A stretch of DNA of 64,000 bases from Cadophora sp. MPI-SDFR-AT-0126 (Eukaryota > Ascomycota > Leotiomycetes > Helotiales > Ploettnerulaceae), in NCBI GenBank assembly GCA_020747065.1, contig JAGMVK010000010.1, forward strand, positions 806,001 to 870,000. The letters run 5' to 3'. Both the position numbers and the translations under genes were made by a program. The notes beneath the pieces are model-generated. The model did not search any database. It was not told the origin of the DNA and saw only the letters and a list, made by a program, of their open reading frames with translations. This document shows, in pieces, positions 48,043-60,244 of this stretch (the stretch's first letter is position 1; each line of letters opens with the position of its first letter).

Positions 48043-51000
48043 TTAAATTATACATAAAATTAGAGATTATTACTTAAAATAAATAATTAGTAATTCTATA
48101 ACTACTTTTAATAATATAATCCTATAATTATTATAAAACTAATAATAGATTTTAAACTTAATTAAAATAGGATTTATATCTTTAGATATAAAATATACCT
48201 ATTAATAGTAAAATAAGTACTTAGATAAGAAAAGAGAGCGTTTAAAGTTAAACTCTATATATATATTAGGTATCTTATAAGTTTTCGCGCTTTTAATATC
48301 TATAAGATCTAAGTACTATAACTTAATTAAATTATTATTATATAAAATATTTACTTTAATAAAGAGAGCTTTTACGTCTTTAAAGAAAAAGAGGTAAAGA
48401 TTTCTATAAAAGAAGCTTAATCTCTTATAGAGCTTTTATAGGATAAAGAAGTAATAGGATATATCTCTAACCTTATAAAGAGTATTTTAGAGGATATACT
48501 AAATAAGTATATAATTACTTTAAATAAAGAGATTCTACTTAATCTAAGGAAAAAGTAAATATAGAAAGCTTAATCTAAAATTATTACTAATAAGAATTAG
48601 AATTTAAGGGTAAAAGATTATACTAAAAATTTAAGTACTATAATTAAACTTCTAATTCTAGGAGCTATACCTAAACTAAAAAGTATACCTAGCTAAAGTA
48701 ATAAGTAATTATTATAGAGCATATTAAATTCAGGATTTATATTAAGTATAGCGCAGAATTTAGTAAGAGCGAACTAAAGGAAATATAAGTAAGTCCTAAA
48801 TTTAGTAATAAGTATATAGTAAGACTAAGCATAAAATCTACTTTATTCTTTAATAATTAAGGTTCGAATTCTAATTAGGCCTTCTCTAATAGTAACTATA
48901 GGATTAGGATTAGTACTAGTACTATTAAAAGCTCTAAATAAGTATTAAGATATTAGAATAATAAATATACCTAAAGTAATAAGAGTAATAATACACTTAT
49001 AAATATTAAACTTAATAGATAATCTACTAAGTAAATCACTTAACTTAAACATTAAAGCTAAAAGCACTAGAAATAAGTAAGTAAGTAGAAAAGAGCGTAA
49101 AAAAAATAAATATAATAAAGTATTTATAATACTTATTACTTTATTTTAGAAAGTATAGAAGAGTTAGCTAGATATTAGTAATAACTTAAAGCTTAGAGGT
49201 AATCCCTTTAAAAAAGTATATAGAAGTCTAATAGATAAAGTAGATTAATTACTTACTATATTTATACTTAATTAGTATATAATAATAGAAAAGTAGGAGG
49301 AACTACGAAGGTTTACTTAAATAATATATATAATTATTATAGTAGCTATTTAAGGAAGTTATTTAATACTAAGTAAAAAGATCCTACTTTCTAAAATTAA
49401 GGTTTAAGATTTACTATTAGAATTTAAGAAATAAAGTAATTTTAAGAATTACTTAATAAAGTAATAGTTTATAAAGGATATATATCTAGAAATAAGTAAT
49501 ATAGAAAAATAAGGATACTAGATACTAGAAGTATTTAATTCAGAACTTATAAGCTTACTAGTTCCTCTAATATAAGTTTTTAAGTATAAAGTAAATAAGA
49601 ATAAATATATTAGTAGATATTAATTATATATTATTATATATAGTAATCTTTAGAGTGAAAGTATAATTATCTTAATTTATATAAGTACTTTCTTTTTAAA
49701 GTTATTCTATATTACTATAGCACTTATAGTAAAGTTTAATTTAGAAATTAAGTATTTTAATATAATTAATATATTTATTAATATACTTAGAGATATAGAT
49801 AGTAAAACTATATATTACTATTTTTCCCTTAGATTCTAAAAGCCTAAGTTTATACTATAAGTAAATTAAGCGCTCTATAAAATAAGAGACTCTTTATACT
49901 TATAGTATAAGTATATAAGTAAAACCTTAATAAACTTAAGACTCTTTCTATACTTAAAGAAGCCTTATATATTTATAAATATAAAGTATAAAATACTAGT
50001 CCTCTTTTATATAAACAATATTTAAGTGCTTTATTATTAAGATAATTAAAAACTTAAAGAAAAGATTATTAGATAACTAAAGGAAGTATATAATATATAC
50101 GATCTTAAAGATATTTAGTAGTTCTTAGGTATTAAGGTAGTTTATAATAAAAAGCTTAAGACTATCTCCCTTATTTATAACTAATATATTAAAAAGATTA
50201 TATCTAAGTTTAAGTTAATAGATAAAAAGTACTTAAGTATACTACTTTTACTTATTAATCTTCAAAAGAATTAAGGATAAGCTACTAAGAAATAGATTAA
50301 GGTGTACTAAGAGTATATAAGCTTAATATTATATATTATAATTATTATAAGACTAGATATAGTATTTACTACTATAATACTCTTAAGATTTATAACAAAT
50401 CTAAGCGCTAAGTACTTTATTACTATATATTAATTAATCTATTACTTATATAGAACGCGCTTTCTAAGTATTATATATAGTAAAAAGTATAAAAGATCCT
50501 TAGTATATATATTTAATATATCTTTTATTAATAATACTAAATTAAGATAATTATCCTAAGAGTATATAATTATAATATTTAGTAGTTCAATAATCTAGAA
50601 AATAGGACTATAAACTATAATAATAACTTTAACTACTAAAGCTAAAACTCTATTATTAGAGTATATAAATAAGAAAGTTATAGCTTTATAAAAATTCTTT
50701 TAAGATTTAGCGTTAAATATTAGTAAGATTTAAGAGATCTTCTATAATAATTAGTAAATAATTAGACTTATTATAAGTGAAAATAAGAGAATCTTAATAA
50801 AGCTTTACTATATAAATATTTAAAATATATAGTTAAAGTAAGAGTATACTTAAGAATTATTTAAAGTTATATATATTCTAATAGCTAATATACCTACTAA
50901 TAAGCTTATAAAGAATCTATCTTACTAAAAATTCAAGTACTTTAGAGCTCTTTTAAACTTTAAAGATTATAGATCTAAAGTAGAAGAGCTTTAATTATAC

Positions 51001-51559
51001 TTATTTAAAAGTTATATTTAAAAAAGGAGTATATAAACTTTTTATTTATACTTTAAATAAAAGGGATTATTCTAGTAAATACTTTAAAGATCTAAGAAAA
51101 CTTAATAAAGCTTAACTAAAATCTTGTAAAGTTTAGTAAGAATTCCCTAAACTAATATAAAGATCTAGTATAAAGCTTAATAAAATCTTATAAACTAGCG
51201 TAAAGATCTAAGTAAATCCTTTAAAAATCCTATAAACTATCTTATAATCTTACTAAATCCTATTTACTAGCTTATTATTAATTTTATAATATTTATAAAA
51301 GCTTATATAAGTTCCTTATGCTTTAGTTTACTTAATTTATTTTTATTATTCTTATTATTATCTTAGTATTTTAATAGTTTTTTTACTACTTATATAGGCT
51401 TTTTTATAAATATATCATTATTATTACTTCTATCTGAAAGCTTTAAATTATTTAATATAATATAAAGCGCTATATAATATTTCTTAATTTCTTACTTAAG
51501 AATTAGTAATATAATTATAAAAATAAAATAAAGAACTTATAAAAGAAGATATATTTTAA

Positions 51560-52560
51560 TTAAGTATATTAATTAAATAATAAGCTAAAGATAAGATACA
51601 AGGTAAAGTAAGAGAGTAAGTATAGCTAGAAGCATAATTATAATAATAACTACTAATAGTAATAATATTAGCGTAGTAATAACCGCAATCTTCTTTCTTA
51701 AATATAATAAATCGTATGTACTTTAAGTATAAATTAGTAAACTTCTTTCCTACTTATATTATTAATATATATTAAAATAAGTAATTATATTAAGTATAAA
51801 AAAAGTAAGTATAAACTTACCTTATTATCTTTTAATTAGAGATTTTATATACTTAGTAGTAATTTTAGGAATTAATTTAGTAAGCTTAAAGGGAATAGGA
51901 TTAGTATTATAAGAGGTTTCTAGTATAATAGTAATATACTTCTTTTTAGTCTTATACTTAAGTATAAGAAATAGATCTTCTTAAACTTAAAGATAATTAG
52001 ATATATACTTAAGAAATAATAATAAAGAGTATATATAAGTAAGAAGAGTAATAGTATTACTATTATTAGAGTTAGAAAAATTAGTAAAATTACTATTATT
52101 ATCCTAAATAAAAGAATTATTATTATTATTATTAAAGTACTTATTCTTACTAAACTACTTATTCTAATTAAAAGACTTATTCTAAGTAAAAGACTTATTC
52201 TAACTAAATAATACTATACTAGAATACTTAGAACTAGTAGAAATCTAATTAACTAATCTAATATTAGATTTATTAGTAGATTATATATTAGAAGTATTAT
52301 TATAAAAAGATAAAGATCTAGTAATAAGCTTAGACTTACTCTTATTTTTATTATTATCCTAAGTATATATTAGTATATAAGCTTTAAATAATTATAATTA
52401 AAGATAAATATAAGTATTTAAAAAAGAAATAAACTTACTTAAATTACTTTACGAACTTAACTTATATTACTTGAATTAGTAATTTACTTTCTTATATAAT
52501 ATATAAGTTTAATAACTTTATAATTATAATTAATAGAAGATTGTAAAAGAGTTTTAAGAG
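51560..52560 (-). pseudogene. Decayed antisense Asn/Gln-rich frame in copia P2
   Basis: Between pol and the 3' LTR the minus strand shows a long frame broken only at RIP-type Gln-stop positions. It contains repeated SFNQNKSF-type units (NQNKSFTQNKSF, NQNKQFSKNKYF), an Asn run and a C-terminal stretch SYNTNPIPFKLTKLIPKITT. No family recognised. It could be an extra gene carried by this copia family in antisense, or a chance low-complexity frame. M1 lacks the whole region. Confidence 0.35.
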
Positions 52561-53297
52561 GTATTTTAGAATAGTTTAGGACTATAGTAATCTTTTTATA
52601 TAAATTTAAAGAAAAAAAACAAGAAAAAAGGTATAAGATATAAAGAGTTATATAGTATATTAAAAGCTTAAAGATTCAAAAGTATAGAAAAATCTGGGAT
52701 TAATATACCTTAAGAAGGTATATAATTACTTAGGGAATACATAATTACCTATTAATATATAATTAATTAGAGCGTGCTATTATATATTATTTACTAATTT
52801 ACTTCTAATCTTTAGTATACCTTTTTAAAAGATCACTGATTTACTTTACCTTTACTAATTAATACTTATCCTAATTTAGTTACTTATATTTAATAATTAT
52901 AAAGCCTTACTTAAATTCAATAATAATTACTTATTTATACGCTTCTTAATTCATATATAATTATAAACTAAATCACTTTATATAATCTTTAAAATTAAAT
53001 CCTTTATTATTTTTTTATTTATATTCTCTAACTAGATTATTTTACGTGTATATTCGCGATATAAAAATATATTATATACTAAACTTATATAATCTTTATT
53101 TACTTATTTAATTATAATATATTTATTTATACTTTTCTTTATAACTTAAGTATATATATTATAAATATATATTTATAATCGTTATACTTATCTAAGGAGT
53201 ATATATATATATATAAGGTACTTACTACTTTAGACTTAATCTTTATTCGTGTAAATCTAATAGTAAGACTCTTAGACTTAAGCTTACTATAAGAGTG

Positions 53298-53492
53298 TAT
53301 TAAACGCACTCTATTAAAAGTTATATTTAGTCTAGTATATACTTAGTAAGTATACTATATATATATAATATGCTTTTAGGCCCTCCCTTAAGGAAGTAAC
53401 GCTCTTTTAAATATATCTTTTTATACTATACTTTTACTCTAATCAGGAGATCTTATCTCTTTAACCCAGCCTACTCGCACTACTACACGACA
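53298..53492 (+). repeat. 3' LTR of copia P2, 195 bp
   Basis: Starts TATTAAACGCACTCTA (RIPed form of TGTTGAACGCGCTCTG) and ends CACTACTACACGACA. Followed by GGATT. Confidence 0.9.
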
Positions 53493-53497
53493 GGATT
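53493..53497 (+). repeat. Target site duplication GGATT, right
   Basis: Repeats 45010-45014 exactly, defining the copia P2 insertion. Confidence 0.85.
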
Positions 53498-54660
53498 ATA
53501 TAGCTTATTACGATATAATTAAGTATATAGTAAGAGATAGATTCTAAGAGCTCTATATATGTATAAGATTAGTAAAGGATAAGGCTTCTAGGCTATACTA
53601 ATAAGTAAAGTTTATAATACTTAATGCCGGATATTATTTTTATTAACTTTTACTAAGTAGAAAAGCTCTTTTAGTATATTTAGAACGTGAATCTATCTAT
53701 CTATATTCTAGAATAAGATATTATTATAAATAAGTATATTATCTAGTATAAGGAATATATAAAAGAGGCTACTATAGTACTAAATAAGCTAACGTCCACT
53801 AGCTTTAAAGTATAGGTAATTACGTGTATAGGCTTTATTCTCTACTGGAATTAGTATATCCTAGGAGCTAGAAATAGGCTTATAGATACCCTTACGCTTA
53901 TAGCACTTAGAGGGACGAAGAAAGCCAAAAATAAAGGTAATAAGACATAAGCTATATGCCTTAAGTTACTCTAGAGACTATTACTACCTCTTACTAATTA
54001 TAGTTATTATATCTTTCTTAATAACCTCTTTATTTTAGCTAAATTCGTTACCTACGTATATACACTTGGATTTAGTATTACAAAAATATATAGAACTAAT
54101 TCCGGGGTTATCTAAGAACTTCTTAACTTAAAGAAATTAGATAAGAATAATATTATTCCGTAGGGAATACTCTATTTCTTCCCTATAAAAGACTGTAAAA
54201 TACTACAAATTAGGTAAAAGGATCAAGCTTTTATACTTTTCATAATATCGGTCTTATCCCTAGAAGAGACTATGAAATAGTATAAGAAGCGCCTAAAGAA
54301 GACTAACTTAAAGGCAAAGATATTAAGAGTAGTATTTACAAAAGATAAAGCTATTAAGAAGTTACTTATACTTATTATAGCTGACCTATATAATTATAAG
54401 ATAGGAGCTATTAATAAAGGTAATTAACTAATCGCCTAGAAGCCTAGTTTACGTAAGGTACGCCGCGAAGGCTATTAAGCTCTTAAGTACTAGCTACTTC
54501 GGCTTATCCTTATAAACTATTATTTACTTGTAAAGCGTGCAGAAGTGAAGAAATTATATAATTTAACTTTTTGTAGCTAATAAAAATTCTGCTAGATATT
54601 AGTAAGTAGCCTAATTCGTAAGGTAAAAGAGAGCTCTTAATATAACTCAAAGAAGAGAGT
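53498..54660 (+). pseudogene. PiggyBac-type transposase (DDE_Tnp_1_7-like), 3' part, RIPed
   Basis: The frame is readable when TAG/TAA are taken as Gln or Trp. YYIFLNNLFILAKFVTYVYT followed by LGFSITKIYRTNSGVIQELL matches the PiggyBac block with the DNxFTS Asp and the GxxATGTxRxNR segment (here DN changed to NN). Downstream, IADLYNYKIGAINKGNQLIA (54376-54435) matches VADYNxxMGxVDxxDQL, again with Asp-to-Asn change. KVRREGYQALKYQLLRLILI continues the domain. The N-terminal part lies before the copia insertion (about 44640-45009). Non-functional. Confidence 0.7.
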
Positions 54661-55029
54661 CTCTATAGTAAGCTAAAAGGCTGATTCTAGGCCTTTATAT
54701 ACTTATTAACGCGTTAAGATAGTAAAGAGGGGGTAGTGCATTATATATAAAGAAAAGAGGTTCTTAGACTAGTTGCAAAAAAGAATTATATTAAGAGAAA
54801 TTGCAGTAAACTAGGCTCGCCCTTCTAAGAGTAATCTCAGCTAGTTTAGCTATAAAGAGTACGCTATACACTTATGTAAAATAAGGCCCTGTTTTACAGA
54901 ATTTCATAGATATTAAGTAATATCTATACCTTTCCTTAGAAATGCAGCTCTCTCATTGGTCAGAATTAGCCGAGGCGTCCTAGCGCACGGACCAGTGTAA
55001 TTCTAGCAGCAGCCCGTCGGATAATATAA

Positions 55030-55413
55030 AAAATAAGCCGAGCTAATATATACTTTATATTTCTACGTACTACTCTTACTAATATAGCTTAAGTATAGTA
55101 ACTAGATATATATAAATAATAAGATAATAGAAGGCAAGAGGCAGGAGTCTTTGAAGTAATTTAGAGAAAACTAGAGCAAATAGGCTAGAACATAATACTA
55201 TAGATTATAATCTAAATCTATAATATCTTCTATAGAAATAAGTCTAGTATATAGCCTCTAGGCCTATATTCTAGTTGTATCTACTATACTTAGCATCTGG
55301 TAAATCTGCAGAAGAAAAGGTAAATATAAGGACAGCAGCGAACTTTAAGACCTAGAGGAGAGACGGAATAAAGTATATAAGACAATTTTCCGACTCTGAC
55401 CTATCCACTATCC
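55030..55413. other. Flank right of the PiggyBac-like element
   Basis: About 380 bp of mixed composition, becoming GC-normal near 55300. No gene seen. Confidence 0.4.
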
Positions 55414-55713
55414 AGTATTGTCGCAGTACACGGGCTCAATAGAGACGCGGTAAAAACGTGGACATCCGAGAACATCTGCTGATTGGACCATCCTGATCTT
55501 TTGCCAAAGTATATAAAGCGAGCTCGAGTCCTAGTATGGGGATACAATACGAACATCTCTTCCTACTCTCCAAACAGAACAGACAGCCCGAATATCTCTG
55601 GACAGCGTACCGCATGCACGAAAACATCCGCTAATAGCTGGCAGCTTGAAGATGGGAACGACAAACCTATTATATTCCTTTGCCACTCGTTGGGATTATA
55701 GTAAAACGGGTAA
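55414..55713 (+). pseudogene. SERAC1-like alpha/beta-hydrolase domain, N-terminal relic
   Basis: The frame reads SIVAVHGLNRDAVKTWTSEN, then LDHPDLLPKYIKRARVLVWG, YNTNISS, and DKPIIFLCHSLG with the lipase-type Ser. This is the N-terminal half of the hydrolase domain (VHGLGG..TW..DLLP..R...YGY....HSLGG) used in SERAC1 and at the N-terminus of many fungal NLR-like proteins. TGA at 55480-55482 stands where Trp is expected (NICWL), a G-to-A change. After HSLG the frame shifts: GIIVKR follows only after about 4 missing bases, and GTAAGT then suggests the old splice donor. No start codon and no downstream NACHT/NB-ARC part are present, so it is a broken fragment. Confidence 0.65.
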
Positions 55714-55867
55714 GTCATTTGATTCAATCCCCAAGCAAGCCCGGGTGAGAGCGACATCGATGACGACGATCCCTGCGACATATCATCCAACTTCATCGCT
55801 GAGGCTGCAGATCTATCTGCGATCATCTGGATCATCTCGACGCAGCAATCAGGGAAGATGTCGCTTT

Positions 55868-58800
55868 TCAACGACTTCGAGACTGGACGTCCTGAACAAG
55901 GTAAGGTAGCGGCGATAGCTCGTCCTCTAAATCGTCATAGACGTGCTCCGAATGATTTTCGGTTCTTCCGGTTAATTCAGAGACCTTTCGGGCTCCAGCC
56001 GCGACCAGTCCTTCGGAAGACCATTTCCCTATCAAGACTCTCTTTGAACAAGAACCTTCACCCTCCAGAACACCCCGTTTGCCAAGTTTAATGCAATGTT
56101 TCTGATGCCGCAAGCGTCGTACATTCCAATATTGCCTTCCGTCATCTTCATCAGCTAGTCTGAGCCCATCTGGCAATTCGGCCCATCTGCTGATCGTCAA
56201 GAATATCTCGAGCACTGCAGGTGTGTTCCTCTGCATCCTTGAATTGCCCTTTTGCGGGTGGCAGCACCCACGACCAAATGCATTTACAAGGCATTTCTCA
56301 AGGACAACGAAGGAGCTATCTTCCGCAAACCCAGTCCATCCGTGATACCTGCGTGGAAAGGCGATCTCCCAGGCTTGACCATGATAGACCCAAAGCGCGA
56401 CGAACTGGTCATTTCCCCTTCCAATACCGGTATGAATTAACCTGTCAAGACAAGCAGTAATGTATCGCTCTACGGATTTCCGTGTCGATGGTTGCTTGGC
56501 TACAAACGTGACGAGTTGTGCTGGATCGTAATCGAGCATTTCCTCAAATTCCACTCTCCATGTCTCTCCAGCATAAGATGGATATGTTCTCATGTACTCC
56601 CTCATGGTATCACCAGCTAGAAGATCAACAAGCCTAACTTTGCGACTATTGCCTGTACAAATGGAGACTTGAAGTCCAAATCGCAGGAGCAGACAGTTCC
56701 AAGGCCGTAGCTCTGGCGGATTATTATTCCAGCGTTTGAGAATTGCTTCGCTGGCTGGTCTCCCAGTATTCTTCATGGTGTGACTATACTGGATGGTCGG
56801 TGCCCCTATCCCCGCTCCACCAGCTGCAGTTCCCACGGTCTTAGATTCTGTTACCCATTTGACAGATGACGATCCAACTATTCTACGATATCCTTTGCTA
56901 ACAAATTTGTCGTTGGCATCTGTCAGATTGCAATGGCACTCTTCGGCGTTTGGGGTAACACTGTAAATACAAGCTCCAATGAGCAGTCGCGGGTGGGTGA
57001 TTTGAGGGGGAGAAATGCTGGCTAAAGTTCTCTCAAACTCTTCCAGCTCATTGCGAGGGATCCAGTGACACAGCTCTTCGTTTAGCTCAACCACCACAGA
57101 ATTCCCACGACTTCTAGGGGTCAAGCTTAATGGAACAACCGAGCCATGCTCCAAATCATACCGCAAGATCTCCATAGGCTTCCCCGCATCGGTGATCTTC
57201 CACATAGGACCCCAAACATCGGCAAAAGTATCTGGAGTGGTAGATAAAAAGAGCTCGGTGGAGTCCTTTGGATCTATGTTGGGACCGTGAAGTACCCATA
57301 CTTGCTCACCACAAAGAAACCCGTTCAGACATTTCAGAGTTCGCTGAGAGAAGCTCATCGTACCTGTCTCTAATGGAACGGAATGGTTAATTATGCTGCT
57401 AGCCTGGCTTGAGATCTGGAACTTCTGGTTGGTAGAAGTATCCCCGCTTATCCAGTGATCAAAGTCACTCATATGAGAGCAGACATGACTGACCAAGACA
57501 AGATCAAGTACCCGGAGAAAGATAATTGTACGATCACCGGCTACCGACGGAGAGACAAGGTAATCGTTAAGTAAATCCTTGCAACAGCTGTCTAATACTC
57601 CAAGGTTTTCCAAGGAGGTCTTTGTCTCATCTACACAACTTTCCAGCTGTGCGACTTTGTTGAGTTCAACCGATCTTAAGAATGCGACCTGAGTACGGTT
57701 TGGATCAATCTGTAGAAACGTGGCAGTTGAGGCGCAGAACCCAGCATCCCGGAGAACGTTAATGTTCCGTTGGATCCATATGAGAATCTTTTGGCATTCT
57801 TGAAATCGGGAATCTGGAGTGAGGTTGGTTTCGGCATCGCTCGTGCCAATTTTTAAACCTTGCTGAGCAACTGCGGATTCTCTACAAACATAAGCTTGAA
57901 GTCTCCTGAGCTTGGCCTTGTATCTAGCCGGGTGTAAGATGTCCTCATCCATCTCCGACAAGCGGAACTGGTGCCCTGGAGAATCTAGCGACTCTGTGAT
58001 TCCCGTTGAAGCAGAGATTCCTGTCACTGCTATGCCATCATCATACAGCTCGTCAGATTCCTCACTGAAATCGGTGGTATATCCAGTGATTGGTGCATGT
58101 TGATGCTCTGTGATGTCTGGGTCTGAATCAGAGCAAGCACTCGTGTTTGATGATTTTAGCGAGGTTGAATCATGCTTCTCCAGCTGATGAATGATAGACC
58201 CAGAAGACTCTGAAGGACTTGGAATCCGCGAGTCTCGTGTGTCGTTTAAGGGCAGATTGGATGGCGGCAACCCATTGTCAAACTCTTGGCTCGAGCGCTT
58301 GGACGTGGCGTCCGCCCTTGCGGCTTCCCCATCTCCCACCGCTGCTCGGGGAGCATTCTCGGCCACTATATTTTGACCAAGACTCTGCCCAGACATTGAC
58401 TCGTCTTCAATGGTTTTCGCTTTGAGAGCCTCTGGCAGATAATCCTCCTCGAATGTGCCACCACTGTTTCTATTTTCGCCCTTCTTCTCATCTACATCCT
58501 CCATCCCTTCCATGCTGAAGACAAAGTCACTTTGCTCTTCGTCGATCGGTGTTGTGAAGCGTCCGCTGCCACCGTTGCCGATACTGCTTGAGCTGACTTG
58601 TCTCTCTGCTACTAGACTCGACCTTGCGGCGCCGGAACCGATAGGATTGCTGGAGATCCGGGTAGGATGGAGACCCGAGTCGCTGCCTGATGATTCGGCG
58701 CGGGAGAGACGGGTGCGTTGGAGTTGTTGCGAGATGATGAACATTGAGGATTGGCGTGGAGGAGAGGCTAGGTATGGTGAAACGTCGCCGGAGTTGCTGG

Positions 58801-60244
58801 GTCGGGCAATCGGTCTTGATTTCGGACTAGCACCTGGATGAAGAGATGAATTGCGAAGAGGAGAGCCAACGCGACCAAAGGCTGAAACTCGAGATGCAGC
58901 AGCACGCTCGTCTTCTTCTCTTTGCTGTTGGTGGCGTTGGAAAAGGGGGCCCCATCTTGAAGGACTGGCGTTTGAGGGAGAATCGAATTTGCTTGGTGTG
59001 TCGTTGTTGGGTGTGCCTGTTCCGCTGTTAATGGGTCGGCCTTCCTCATCTGCGTTCCGCGATCCTCTTTGTTCTTTTACTTGTGGCGTTATGAGATCTT
59101 CAAGAGTTTCTGGAAAATAATCCTCCTCGAATGTAAAAGCTGCTTCCCAATCTTGGTCAACTGCCTTTCGCAGACTTGCTGACATGACTTTTGACTTTGC
59201 AAAGCGCTGGGAATGCATGTCTCTCTTTCCGAAATATTCTCTAGCCGGAGGAGCAGGTGGTGAGGCTGCAAGGCCGTTGAATCTATCTCGGGTATCGTCG
59301 CCAAATGCGGAACCGTATAAATTCTTCAATGCTTCCGAAGTTCTTCCGTCCTTTGCGGCTCCCAATGAACCGGGCGGCGACTCAAGGCCAAATTTTGCCG
59401 GGACAGAGGAAGCAATCGGACCATTTCTAGCAGTCCAAGAGACACCGTTGCTATCAAACGAGGCTGGCAAAGGAGCATCCAAGACACTCAAACCCTTTAC
59501 TGTAACAGGAGACAGTCCAAGACCAAAACGATCCTCATCTCTTGGCGAACCATAATTAGAACCGGGATGGGAAGCATAACTCGTATTAATAGTAGGAACC
59601 GTAATATCGATGCTTTGCTGGCGACCAACTAGAAGCGGGAAGCTATCGTCCTGGTTCTGGAAAGGTGAATATTGGCCATAAGGGGAGGGTGGTACAGCAT
59701 TGGCACGAATAAATGAGTTTGTTAGAGCCGAGCTAGCATATTGAGGATGATATAATTCGGTATTTAGTCGCCCGCCAATGTTCAGATGCCCACTACCCAT
59801 CGGTCCTCCTTGCTTGTAGTTCACACGGCGGCCATCGGGGAGAACATGCACGTTTGCACATTTTGGACCGAATTTGCAATTACCCTTACCCAATTAGCAT
59901 GACACAAGACACTAGGGAATTGCGAACTCACCTTTGCAAAGTACTTGCAAATTTTATCGTTTGTGTTTGCAAGATCATGGCTGAAAGGGCAAGCTGATCC
60001 AGCCTGACATGCGCCTTGCCGGAAGAACTTGCAGGGTATATGTGAGGTATCTACAAACGGTCAGCATGAACTCTGGTTCTTCTGCCGCATACCATGGCTC
60101 ACTTTGTCTTCCCGGCGGGCTTCGAGGACCCTCAAATCTGCCCATACCGCCAGAGGGAGCCGCCGAGTCTCCCGAACCGTTAAGCGCACTTGGCGGAGGA
60201 ATATTCAGAGAACCGGTACTCATATGCCTGTATTCCGAAGGCAT
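55868..60244 (-). CDS. Two-CCCH zinc-finger protein with long unknown C-terminus
   Basis: Exons are 60244-60103, 60050-59932 and 59884-55868, with introns of 52 bp (GTGAGC..TAG) and 47 bp (GTGAGT..AAG). The product is 1425 aa. Two tandem CCCH fingers (C-x7-C-x5-C-x3-H, about residues 54-106) come from exons 2 and 3: CKFFRQGACQAGSACPFSH and CKYFAKGNCKFGPKCANVH, an RNA-binding type seen in fungal Lee1-like proteins. Next is a Ser/Pro-rich part with FTFEEDYFPETLEDL (about 336), SRWGPLFQRH, SPPRQSSMFIISQQLQRTRL and EEQSDFVFSMEGMEDVDEKK, all typical of that family up to about residue 560. A second TFEEDYLPEAL at about 562 begins an 860-residue C-terminus containing LRPWNCLLLRFGLQVSICTG and FVALWVYHGQAWEIAFPRRY, which is not usual there. 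It may be a chimera. ATG 60223 is an alternative start. Confidence 0.8.

Larger units (their letters stand above)
45015..53492 (+). mobile_element. Ty1/copia retrotransposon P2, full length, RIPed
   Basis: 8,478 bp with 195-bp LTRs and a 5-bp GGATT duplication. Reading stops as Gln, the + strand gives gag and integrase remnants (about 45700-49100; an integrase strand NLLKKLRLKYILVSIYLYN near 47940). RT follows with FYINNIQVL at about 50004-50030 (YVDD changed to YINN), DLKDIQQFLGIKVV, a TRPDIxFA-like block, and RNase H remnants ending TNKLIKNLSYQKFKYFRALL at about 50900. More than 2 kb lie between RNase H and the 3' LTR, unusual for copia; part of this carries an antisense frame (see 51560-52560). 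The sister copy M1 lacks 50765-52597. It inserted into the PiggyBac-like transposase. Confidence 0.88.
44485..55029 (+). mobile_element. PiggyBac-like DNA transposon, split by a copia element
   Basis: Terminal inverted repeats of about 35 bp: left 44485 TTATAATATCCGACGGGCTG, right 55029 (minus) TTATATTATCCGACGGGCTG, both continuing CTGCYAGRATTACAC. The left end is preceded by TTAA, the PiggyBac target, but the right flank reads AAAA, so the target duplication is not intact. The transposase (+ strand) is decayed and interrupted by the copia element at 45015-53492. Without that insertion the transposon would be about 2.07 kb, a plausible size. The TIRs keep CG-rich sequence despite RIP elsewhere. 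Confidence 0.7.

Noticed and set aside
50765..52597. Read at first as an insertion into the copia RNase H of P2
   Set aside because: Its first 240 bp continue the RNase H C-terminus (TNKLIKNLSYQKFKYFRALL), so M1 more likely has a deletion and P2 no insertion.
59885..59893. TTG at 59893 as the start of the 1341-codon frame
   Set aside because: The frame begins inside an intron. The acceptor AAG at 59887-59885 joins two upstream exons that complete the pair of CCCH fingers.
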